The position numbers and the translations under genes are program-made. Positions 1 to 6,230 of a stretch of 9,129 nucleotides of DNA are shown here, one piece after another. Origin of the DNA: PVC group bacterium (GTDB taxonomy: Bacteria > Verrucomicrobiota > Kiritimatiellia > UBA8416 > PXDI01); the NCBI GenBank assembly GCA_003565095.1, contig PXDI01000245.1, forward strand, positions 1 to 9,129, in the 5' to 3' direction. Numbering within the stretch: the stretch's first letter is position 1; each line of letters starts with the position of its first letter. The notes under the pieces are model-generated. The model saw only the letters and a program-made list of their open reading frames with translations, searched no databases and had not been told where the DNA came from.

Positions 1-16
1 GCGGAATGCGGGAGAG

Positions 17-47
17 ACTGCAGACCACAGACTGCAGACTGCAGACC
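17..47. repeat. 7-bp tandem repeat (ACTGCAG units)
   Basis: Four consecutive heptamers are visible at 17-44: ACTGCAG, a diverged ACCACAG, then ACTGCAG twice, followed by a partial unit. The unit contains the palindrome CTGCAG. It lies in the non-coding stretch before the polyferredoxin gene, next to a second, unrelated tandem repeat. No function is evident; such arrays commonly arise by replication slippage. Confidence 0.75.
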
Positions 48-54
48 TGAAAAT

Positions 55-90
55 CTTTGTCGCGAGCTTTGTCGCGAGCTTTGTCGAAAT
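55..90. repeat. 12-bp tandem repeat (CTTTGTCGCGAG units)
   Basis: Two identical 12-mers CTTTGTCGCGAG at 55-66 and 67-78 are followed by a partial third copy (CTTTGTCG) from 79. Farther on, GATGCGGGATGCG (around 126-138) is another short internal duplication. The whole 1-171 stretch is therefore low-complexity non-coding DNA. I see no convincing promoter in it for the downstream gene. Confidence 0.75.
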
Positions 91-171
91 GAAGCGCAAG
101 GAAGACTGAAGACCGGGGATACGAGATGCGGGATGCGAGAGACATACATTGATAAGGGAAGAGTGCAAATA

Positions 172-1500
172 GTGAAACGGAAGATTCTAATTATAATATT
201 CACGGCGGTTGTCATGCTTGCCGGCTTTGCAGGAATGAATGCGGCCGGACAGGGTTCGTTTGCCACCCTGCAACCAAGTTTCACCGAAACGGGTCATGTT
301 CCGCCGGAAACCACCACCCCGCCACCACGTGATATCTATTTTGAATATATCGATGTCGGGGTGCTCTTTGTGGCACTATGTGCCGCGGCGTTTTTTGCAC
401 TGAAAACACGCTCAAGACGCGGGATGGTCATTCTGACGGTCTTCAGCCTGCTGTATTTCGGCTTCTGGCGGCGCGGATGTGTCTGCCCGGTCGGCTCCGT
501 TCAGAATGTAGCCCTGGCGCTGGCCGACAGCTCATATGCCATACCGCTGATCGTTGTAGCATTTTTCGCCCTGCCGTTGATTTTTGCTCTGTTGTTCGGG
601 CGCGTTTTCTGCGCCGGAGTATGCCCGCTGGGAGCCATTCAGGAACTGGTGGTGGTAAAACCGGTCAATCTGCCGATATGGCTGAATAAAGCACTCAGCA
701 TATTCCCCTACGTTTTTCTGGGGCTGGCAATAACTTTCACTGTTTGCAACGCCGGCTTTATCATCTGCCGCTATGACCCGTTTGTGGGGTTCTTCCGAAT
801 GGGCGCAAGCTATCCGATGCTGCTGTTCGGCGGAGCATTACTGGTAATCGGGATGTTTGTCGGACGCCCCTATTGCCGCTTTCTGTGTCCCTACGGCGTG
901 CTGCTGGGTTGGTGCTCAGGTCTTTCCAAAAAACACGTCACTATCACTCCCGACAAATGTATCCAGTGCCGTCTGTGCGAAACATCCTGCCCGTATGATA
1001 CCATCCTGATGCCCCTACCGGAAAGTGCACCCGACCCGCTGCCCAAGGGCACCAGACGGCTGGCGGTTATGCTGCTGCTGGCTCCGGTGCTGGTTATCGG
1101 CGGAGCATGGATCGGCTCGCGCATGGCGGTGCCGCTCTCATTCGGCCATCCACAGGTGCGTCTCGCCGAACAGGTGCTGGCCGAAGACCGTGGAATGACC
1201 GCGGTAACCACTATCGATAGCGATACTTTCCGCCTTTCGGGTATGACACATTCGGAACTTTATGCCCAAACTATCGAGATCCGGCGGCAATTCGGTTTTG
1301 CCGGCTGGTTTCTGGGCGGATTTATCGGACTGGTAATCGTGATAAAGCTGCTCACGCTCAGTATCCGCCGCAAACAACCCGACTATATTCCCGATAACGT
1401 CAACTGTTACAGTTGTACACGCTGCTTCAAAGCGTGCCCTGTTGAAGAGGAAAACGAGGAGAGAAGAGCGTCCGCTGAGTTTACTCGGCGGACAAGATAA
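172..1500 (+). CDS. Membrane-bound polyferredoxin, NosR/NapH-like 4Fe-4S protein
   Basis: This 442-residue integral membrane protein probably carries electrons at the membrane through several Fe-S centres. About eight hydrophobic helices can be seen (roughly residues 5-26, 59-77, 84-99, 122-144, 173-194, 214-232, 296-315 and 375-396). Between them lie the NosR/NapH-type cysteine motifs CVCP (103-106), CAGVCP (147-152) and CRFLCP (235-240). Two classical ferredoxin motifs follow, with cysteines 263/266/269/273 and, after the last helix, 412/415/418/422; both should face the cytoplasm. A proline-rich loop follows helix 1. There is no N-terminal FMN-binding domain, unlike true NosR. I chose the GTG at 172, 8 nt after GGGAAGAG, because an upstream in-frame ATG at 133 falls inside repetitive DNA and would precede the natural hydrophobic N-terminus. 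The last residues are encoded by a hairpin. The electron partner is inferred from the downstream NADH-linked genes; family confidence is high, the exact role is unknown. Confidence 0.85.
   Translation: MKRKILIIIFTAVVMLAGFAGMNAAGQGSFATLQPSFTETGHVPPETTTPPPRDIYFEYIDVGVLFVALCAAAFFALKTRSRRGMVILTVFSLLYFGFWRRGCVCPVGSVQNVALALADSSYAIPLIVVAFFALPLIFALLFGRVFCAGVCPLGAIQELVVVKPVNLPIWLNKALSIFPYVFLGLAITFTVCNAGFIICRYDPFVGFFRMGASYPMLLFGGALLVIGMFVGRPYCRFLCPYGVLLGWCSGLSKKHVTITPDKCIQCRLCETSCPYDTILMPLPESAPDPLPKGTRRLAVMLLLAPVLVIGGAWIGSRMAVPLSFGHPQVRLAEQVLAEDRGMTAVTTIDSDTFRLSGMTHSELYAQTIEIRRQFGFAGWFLGGFIGLVIVIKLLTLSIRRKQPDYIPDNVNCYSCTRCFKACPVEEENEERRASAEFTRRTR
1470..1493. repeat. Inverted repeat at 3' end of the polyferredoxin gene
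   Basis: Arms GTCCGCTGAG (1470-1479) and CTCGGCGGAC (1484-1493) pair with one G-T wobble around a TTTA loop. The hairpin lies inside the last codons of the gene, just before its stop. No T-run follows, so it is not a standard intrinsic terminator. It could be an mRNA-stabilising structure or a palindromic repeat that has replaced the original C-terminus. Confidence 0.6.
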
Positions 1501-1631
1501 TTGTGTAAAACGGCAGTGTGAAAAAATACAGAACAGAGCCCTGTTTGAGCAAAAATAGCGCAAGGCACTTTTCCTGGCTCTATCCGGGCGCTATTGTTGA
1601 TCTGAATTATCGCCCGGTTGACCGAATTGTT

Positions 1632-1659
1632 CCGCTCGCCGACCAAGGTCGGCGAGCGG
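1632..1659. repeat. Perfect 13-bp inverted repeat with 2-nt centre
   Basis: CCGCTCGCCGACC (1632-1644) and GGTCGGCGAGCGG (1647-1659) are exact reverse complements separated by AA. In RNA this would form a very stable stem of about 12 bp with a four-base loop. Neither strand has a T-run after it, so it is not a canonical intrinsic terminator. It ends 34 nt before the next start codon and leaves the ribosome binding site free. Possible roles are an mRNA processing or stability element, an operator, or a dispersed palindromic repeat. Confidence 0.75.
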
Positions 1660-1681
1660 GTGGCTCGGCCGCTGAGGTGAA

Positions 1682-1686
1682 AAGGA
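1682..1686 (+). promoter_or_regulatory. Ribosome binding site of the 180-residue membrane protein gene
   Basis: AAGGA lies 7 nt before the ATG at 1694 and supports that start codon. Confidence 0.6.
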
Positions 1687-1693
1687 ACAACCT

Positions 1694-2236
1694 ATGAACG
1701 AGAAAAAACTGACAAGCTTGCGTTTTCCGGCACTGCGTGCATTTCTGCTTGGCAGCGGGTCTGCCGCCGGTCTGTTCACCCTCGCGGTGTGCGCCATTAT
1801 GCTGCAAGCCCGCACACAACTGATTGTGGAAGATCCGCTGAACCACGTCGAACTGAATGACCTGCGTGACAGCTATGCCGAAGATATCGAAAACGCCGAA
1901 CTGCGCGAACAAATCCGTGAACTCGATCTGCATGTGCGGCACGAATATTTCCACCTGTTGGACAAAATTGAACGGGGCGGGCGGCTGGCGATCAGCGGCA
2001 GCGTGGTTATGATTACCTTACTGCTGCTTGCGCTGGCATTGACGCCCTGGCTGCCCCCGCTGCCGCCGGCCGGCTGCGAAGGAATGTTCTGGATCGGGGT
2101 CAGCCGCGCGCGACTCTGGCTGGCAGGTGCCGGAATCATTATTCTGGCAGTAACAATTATGCTTATCGCCACAAATCCCAGCGAAATTACACCGGTACTG
2201 CTGGAGCAACTGAATCAAGCGGAAAGCCTTCAGTGA
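1694..2236 (+). CDS. Three-helix membrane protein of unknown function
   Basis: This 180-residue protein has three predicted membrane helices (about 16-38, 97-118 and 139-160). Between the first two lies a highly charged, probably helical segment at 50-95 containing the motifs DPLN, LRDSY and LREQIRELDL. Basic residues before helix 1 and around 138-140, with none after helix 3, suggest an inside N-terminus and outside C-terminus. It has no cysteine motif or recognisable cofactor site. From memory, a similar N-terminal membrane module precedes a PQQ-type beta-propeller in some PVC-group proteins located beside NuoEF-like genes. Here only about 20 residues follow helix 3 and the next gene begins 13 nt later, so any propeller is absent. 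It is probably a membrane anchor or subunit of the complex encoded around it. That role is inferred from gene order only. Confidence 0.75.
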   Translation: MNEKKLTSLRFPALRAFLLGSGSAAGLFTLAVCAIMLQARTQLIVEDPLNHVELNDLRDSYAEDIENAELREQIRELDLHVRHEYFHLLDKIERGGRLAISGSVVMITLLLLALALTPWLPPLPPAGCEGMFWIGVSRARLWLAGAGIIILAVTIMLIATNPSEITPVLLEQLNQAESLQ

Positions 2237-2249
2237 GAAAGATCGCCGT

Positions 2250-4637
2250 ATGACAGAAGAATCAAAAAATAGAATAGTCAAAACCGCCGATGGCGATGAA
2301 ATCAATCTGGCGGACATTGACGCTATTCTTGACCGGGTCGGCCGCGAACAGCGATATCTGATACGCCTGCTGCACGCGATTCAGGATAAATACAACTATC
2401 TGCCTGAACCGGTCCTGCGCTATATTGCGGATGTAACCCCTATCCCGGCTTCAGCCATTGCCGGGGTATCCACATTTTATGCCCAGATGCGCCATAAGCC
2501 CGCCGGACGTCACTTTGTCAAGGTGTGCATAGGGACAGCCTGTCATGTAAAAGGTGCAGAAAATCTCTACCAGGCTTTCCGGCGGCACCTGAAGATTGAA
2601 GGCGACGAAGACACCGACAATGACCGCATCTTCACCGTGGAAAAAGTGGCCTGTCTAGGCTGTTGCATGCTGGCACCGGCCGTCCAAATCGACGACATCA
2701 CCTATGGTTTTGTTGAACCTTCCAAAGTCGGCAATGTGCTCAGCGATTTTCTTGAGGCGCAAAAACAGACCAAGAGCGACATGGAAGCCGCCAGAATTTC
2801 CGGCGCACTGGCCGGCGAAGTCAGAATCTGCCTGTGCTCAAGCTGCACCGCCGGCGGCACGTTGGCCGTACACCAGGAGTTGCAGAAACAGATTGCTGAA
2901 TTAAAACTTCCGGTGGTTTTACAAACTGTCGGCTGCACCGGCATATCATACCAGACCCCGATGGTCGAAGTGGCAATGAGCGACGGGCGTTCATTTCATT
3001 ACGGCCTGGTGCAAAAAGAAAGCGTGCGCGATTTGCTGTTGCGCCATTTCAAACCGCCGCACGTGAGCACTCGTGTCCGGACCGCCATCCAGCGCAAACT
3101 GGAGGAACTGCTTACCGACAGCGTCTGGGAACCGGTAACACGCTATGCCATGGATGTGCGCAGCGGACCGGATTCACTCTATGTCGGCCGGCAAAAACGG
3201 TTGGTAATGGAATGCGCCGGAGAAATCAACCCGATGGATATCGATGCCTACATCGCAAATGATGGATTTAAGGCACTGGAGAACAGCCTGAAACAGAAAA
3301 GCCGCCAGGAAATCATTGATATTATCAAAGAAGGCGGCTTGCGAGGACGCGGCGGGGCGGGCTTTCCAACCGGGGTAAAGTGGCAGCTTGTCCATGATGC
3401 CAAGGCGGATAAAAAATACATTATCTGCAACGGGGATGAAGGCGATCCAGGGGCTTTTATGGATCGCATGATCCTTGAATCATTCCCCTTCCGTGTACTG
3501 GAAGGCATCACGATAGCCGCATACTGCGCAGGTGCGCATGCAGGTTTTCTGTATATCCGTACTGAGTATCCGCTGGCAATCGCACGCATTAATGAAGCCA
3601 TTGCGATTTGTGAGAAACGCGGATATCTGGGTGAAAACATTCTCGGCAGCGGTTTTTCGCTGAAGCTGGAAGTGGAGCAAGGTGCGGGGGCATTTGTCTG
3701 CGGCGAGGAAAGCGCACTGATGCAGGCGATTGAAGGAAAACGCGGTATGCCGCGCTTCCGTCCGCCATTCCCGGCGGACAGCGGGCTGTGGGGCTGCCCG
3801 ACCCTGGTCAACAATGTGGAAACCTACGGCATGGTGCCATGGACAGTCCGTCACGGGGCCGCGGCGCTGGCTGCACTGGGAACAATTGACAGCAAGGGCT
3901 CAAAGGCTTTTGCCCTGGCCGGCAAGGTACTGCGCGGCGGTCTGATTGAAGTTCCAATGGGCATTACCCTGCGTGAAGTTGTCGATGAAATCGGCGGCGG
4001 CATTCCCAACGGCAAGAAACTCAAGGCCGTGCAGGTCGGCGGACCATCCGGCGGCTGTGTGCCGGCATCTATGTGCGATACACGCGTGGATTACGTTGAA
4101 CTGCTCAAAGCCGGTGCGATGATGGGTTCCGGCGGCATGGTGGTGCTGGATGAAGAAGACTGCATGGTCGATATCGCTAAGTATTTTCTGGCCTTCACAC
4201 AAATGGAATCGTGCGGCAAATGTACCTATTGCCGGATCGGTACCAAGCGTATGCTGGAGATTCTGGAGCGGCTGTGCTGCGGCAAGGGCAAACAAGGCGA
4301 TATCGAGGAACTGGAACATTTGGCCGCTGTTACCAAGGAAGGCAGCCTGTGCGGTCTGGGACGCACCGCCCCCAATCCCATCCTTTCGACGATAACCCAT
4401 TTTCGTGATGAGTATGAAGCGCACATTGCAGGCCGCTGTCCGGCCGGGAAATGCAAGGAACTGATCATCTACAAGGTAACCGATGAATGTATCGGCTGCT
4501 CCAAATGCGCCCAGCAGTGTCCGGCTGAAGCCATCGGCTTCAAACCCTACGAAAAACACGAGATTGATCCGGAAAAATGCACCCGATGTGATGTCTGCCG
4601 CCAGATCTGCCCGGTAAAGGCCATTGTAATTGAGTAA
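2250..4637 (+). CDS. NuoE-NuoF fusion: NADH-binding Fe-S flavoprotein (HydC-HydB/HndA-HndC type)
   Basis: This 795-residue cytoplasmic protein fuses subunits that are usually separate and probably exchanges electrons with NAD(H). Residues 1-165 form a NuoE-like thioredoxin-fold [2Fe-2S] domain with ligands C93, C98, C135 and C139. Residues 190-270 form a second thioredoxin-like domain with C194, C199 and C229 but S233 where the fourth cysteine is expected. Residues 290-735 are NuoF: the FMN/NADH site shows GRGGAGFPTG (366-375), NGDEGDPGAFMDR (394-406) and GAGAFVCGEESAL (478-490), and a [4Fe-4S] site uses C655, C658, C661 and C701. The C-terminus adds two ferredoxin clusters (C747/750/753/757 and C777/780/783/787), as in HydB/HndC of electron-bifurcating hydrogenases and unlike E. 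coli NuoF. It starts 13 nt after the previous gene and ends 15 nt before the next. The domain calls are secure. Whether it bifurcates electrons cannot be read from sequence alone. Confidence 0.93.
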   Translation: MTEESKNRIVKTADGDEINLADIDAILDRVGREQRYLIRLLHAIQDKYNYLPEPVLRYIADVTPIPASAIAGVSTFYAQMRHKPAGRHFVKVCIGTACHVKGAENLYQAFRRHLKIEGDEDTDNDRIFTVEKVACLGCCMLAPAVQIDDITYGFVEPSKVGNVLSDFLEAQKQTKSDMEAARISGALAGEVRICLCSSCTAGGTLAVHQELQKQIAELKLPVVLQTVGCTGISYQTPMVEVAMSDGRSFHYGLVQKESVRDLLLRHFKPPHVSTRVRTAIQRKLEELLTDSVWEPVTRYAMDVRSGPDSLYVGRQKRLVMECAGEINPMDIDAYIANDGFKALENSLKQKSRQEIIDIIKEGGLRGRGGAGFPTGVKWQLVHDAKADKKYIICNGDEGDPGAFMDRMILESFPFRVLEGITIAAYCAGAHAGFLYIRTEYPLAIARINEAIAICEKRGYLGENILGSGFSLKLEVEQGAGAFVCGEESALMQAIEGKRGMPRFRPPFPADSGLWGCPTLVNNVETYGMVPWTVRHGAAALAALGTIDSKGSKAFALAGKVLRGGLIEVPMGITLREVVDEIGGGIPNGKKLKAVQVGGPSGGCVPASMCDTRVDYVELLKAGAMMGSGGMVVLDEEDCMVDIAKYFLAFTQMESCGKCTYCRIGTKRMLEILERLCCGKGKQGDIEELEHLAAVTKEGSLCGLGRTAPNPILSTITHFRDEYEAHIAGRCPAGKCKELIIYKVTDECIGCSKCAQQCPAEAIGFKPYEKHEIDPEKCTRCDVCRQICPVKAIVIE

Positions 4638-4652
4638 TAAACAGGTTTTTGT

Positions 4653-6230
4653 ATGTTGAAGATATATATCGACGGAAAGAAATACGAGGTTGCCGAGGGC
4701 AGCACGATACTGGATGCCTGCCGGCAGGCCGGTATTGAAATTCCGGTTATGTGCTATCTTGACGGCTGCACTCATTTCACCTCATGCATGGTCTGCGTGG
4801 TTAAGGACGTTAAATCGAAACGGCTGATTCCCTCCTGCTCCGCGCCGGTGGTGGATGATATGGAAATTGAGGCCTGCACAGAAGAGGTCCGCGAAGGCCG
4901 GCGTGTGGCGCTTGAACTGCTGCTGAGCGAACATCTGGGTGATTGCGAAGCCCCCTGTCACCGGATCTGTCCGGCACATATGAATATTCCCCAGATGCTG
5001 CATCAGATTGCCGCCGGGGAAAGCGTGAAAGCCCTGGCAACAGTAAAGCGGAATATCGCGCTGCCGGCGGTTATCGGTCGCATCTGCCCCGCCCCTTGCG
5101 AAAAAGGCTGCCGGCGCGGCAGACAGGATTCCCCCGTTTCAATCCGCATGTCAGAACGCTATGTTGCCGATCTTGATATGGATGCCGGCGACCCGCGTCT
5201 GCCGGAATGCGCACAGGCAAGTGGCAAACAGGTAGCCGTTATCGGCGCCGGTCCCACCGGTCTTTCCGCTGCTTTTTATCTGCAACAGATGGGGCACGCC
5301 TGCACCGTGTTTGACGACCGCGGCATACCCGGTGGACAATTAATCGACGGGGTGCCCGAACATCTGCTGCCGCGTGATATTACAGCCGCGGAAATCAATA
5401 TTATCCGCAGAACGGGTGTCGTGTTCAAACAGCGGCAAACGCTTGGAAAAGATATCACGCTGGACAGTCTTGCCGGGGAATATGATGCGGTGGTCCTGGC
5501 GCTCGGCTTCAAGGAGCTGGATGAATTACAACCGCTGGGTCTTGATTTATCGAAAAACGGCATCAAGGTTGACAAACACTCATTGACCACTAACAGACGC
5601 GGTGTATTTGCCGGTGGCGGAGTAATCGGCAATGGCAAAACCATGGCGATCCGCTCACTGGCCGATGGAAAAGCAATCGCCCACTCCGTTGACACTTTTC
5701 TGTCGGGACATAATCCGCAGGGAGAGCAGCAACTGTTCAACAGCGCCATCGGAGCTGTCAAAAAAGAAGAACTGGTGGAATTCATGCGCGGTGCAGCGGA
5801 TCTTGCACGTCACGAGCCAGCCGACGTCGACGGCGGATTTGCAAAACAGGAAGCCGTCGCCGAAGCAGAACGCTGTCTGCATTGTGACTGCCGCAAGCTG
5901 AAATCATGCCGGTTGCGCAGCTATTCGGATGAATACGACGCGCATCAGAACCGCTACAAGGGGCAGGAACGTAAGCCGCTCAGAATCATAATGCAGCATC
6001 CCCGCGTGGTTTATGAACCAGGCAAATGCATCAAATGCGGCATTTGCGTCAGAATCACCGGCCAAACGGATGAACCGCTGGGTATGGCATTCCTGAAACG
6101 CGGTTACGATTCGGAAATCGGGGTGCCGTTTAATGATTCGCTCGAGCAGGGCCTGACGCATTCATCTGAACAATGCGTGAAAGAATGCCCCACCGGCGCA
6201 CTGGCTTTTGTTGAAGGCGAAGAAGTTTAG
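4653..6230 (+). CDS. NuoG/GltD-like Fe-S flavoprotein with reduced FAD domain
   Basis: This 525-residue protein probably passes electrons between the NuoEF fusion and another carrier. Residues 1-75 form a NuoG-type [2Fe-2S] ferredoxin with C34, C45, C48 and C62. Next is the helical Fe-S region typical of the small subunit of glutamate synthase, with C98/C102/C106 and C145/C149/C153 (motif RICPAPCEKGC). The FAD domain begins with VIGAGPTG (196-203), followed by GVPEHLLPRD (233-242). It runs from VVLALGF (280-286) almost directly to GVFAGGG (317-323), without the NAD(P)H-binding Rossmann subdomain that GltD has between them. The usual aspartate of the second FAD motif is also glycine (G323). 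A cysteine cluster follows (C408, C411, C413, C419), then a ferredoxin-like end with C459/C462/C465 and C508/C512 (CPTGAL). It is the last gene of the operon. No [FeFe] hydrogenase or molybdopterin domain is present. The fold assignment is strong; partner and direction of electron flow are inferred. Confidence 0.88.
   Translation: MLKIYIDGKKYEVAEGSTILDACRQAGIEIPVMCYLDGCTHFTSCMVCVVKDVKSKRLIPSCSAPVVDDMEIEACTEEVREGRRVALELLLSEHLGDCEAPCHRICPAHMNIPQMLHQIAAGESVKALATVKRNIALPAVIGRICPAPCEKGCRRGRQDSPVSIRMSERYVADLDMDAGDPRLPECAQASGKQVAVIGAGPTGLSAAFYLQQMGHACTVFDDRGIPGGQLIDGVPEHLLPRDITAAEINIIRRTGVVFKQRQTLGKDITLDSLAGEYDAVVLALGFKELDELQPLGLDLSKNGIKVDKHSLTTNRRGVFAGGGVIGNGKTMAIRSLADGKAIAHSVDTFLSGHNPQGEQQLFNSAIGAVKKEELVEFMRGAADLARHEPADVDGGFAKQEAVAEAERCLHCDCRKLKSCRLRSYSDEYDAHQNRYKGQERKPLRIIMQHPRVVYEPGKCIKCGICVRITGQTDEPLGMAFLKRGYDSEIGVPFNDSLEQGLTHSSEQCVKECPTGALAFVEGEEV

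Larger units (their letters stand above)
1501..1693 (+). other. Non-coding structured spacer within the probable operon
   Basis: This 193-nt gap has no credible gene. It holds several self-complementary pieces: a small AACAG/CTGTT hairpin near 1525-1540, CCGGGCG (1584-1590) pairing with CGCCCGG (1611-1617) across 20 nt, and the strong perfect inverted repeat at 1632-1659. I see no good sigma-70 promoter. It may be an internal leader controlling the relative output of the polyferredoxin and the downstream genes, or may separate two transcription units. Confidence 0.5.

Noticed and set aside
133..171. ATG at 133 as the polyferredoxin start
   Set aside because: It falls in repetitive DNA without a good ribosome binding site and would put 13 polar residues before the natural hydrophobic N-terminus. 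GTG 172 fits better.
1483..1492. 10-nt match ACTCGGCGGA also found at 9010-9019
   Set aside because: A single 10-nt match in 9 kb is expected by chance, and the second copy is in the tRNA-Gly promoter spacer without the palindrome partner.
3900..4775. 291-codon reading frame on the minus strand
   Set aside because: It lies wholly opposite the NuoEF fusion and the start of the flavoprotein gene, has no recognisable domain, and mirrors the codon pattern of the conserved frame.
2250..6230. Respiratory complex I (nuo operon)
   Set aside because: Only NADH-module-like subunits are present. NuoF carries HydB-type C-terminal ferredoxin clusters, the NuoG-like protein carries a GltD-type FAD module, and there are no NuoB/C/D/I or membrane subunits.
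4653..6230. [FeFe] hydrogenase subunit HydA
   Set aside because: The N-terminal [2Fe-2S] domain is similar, but there are no H-cluster motifs; the centre of the protein is a FAD domain.
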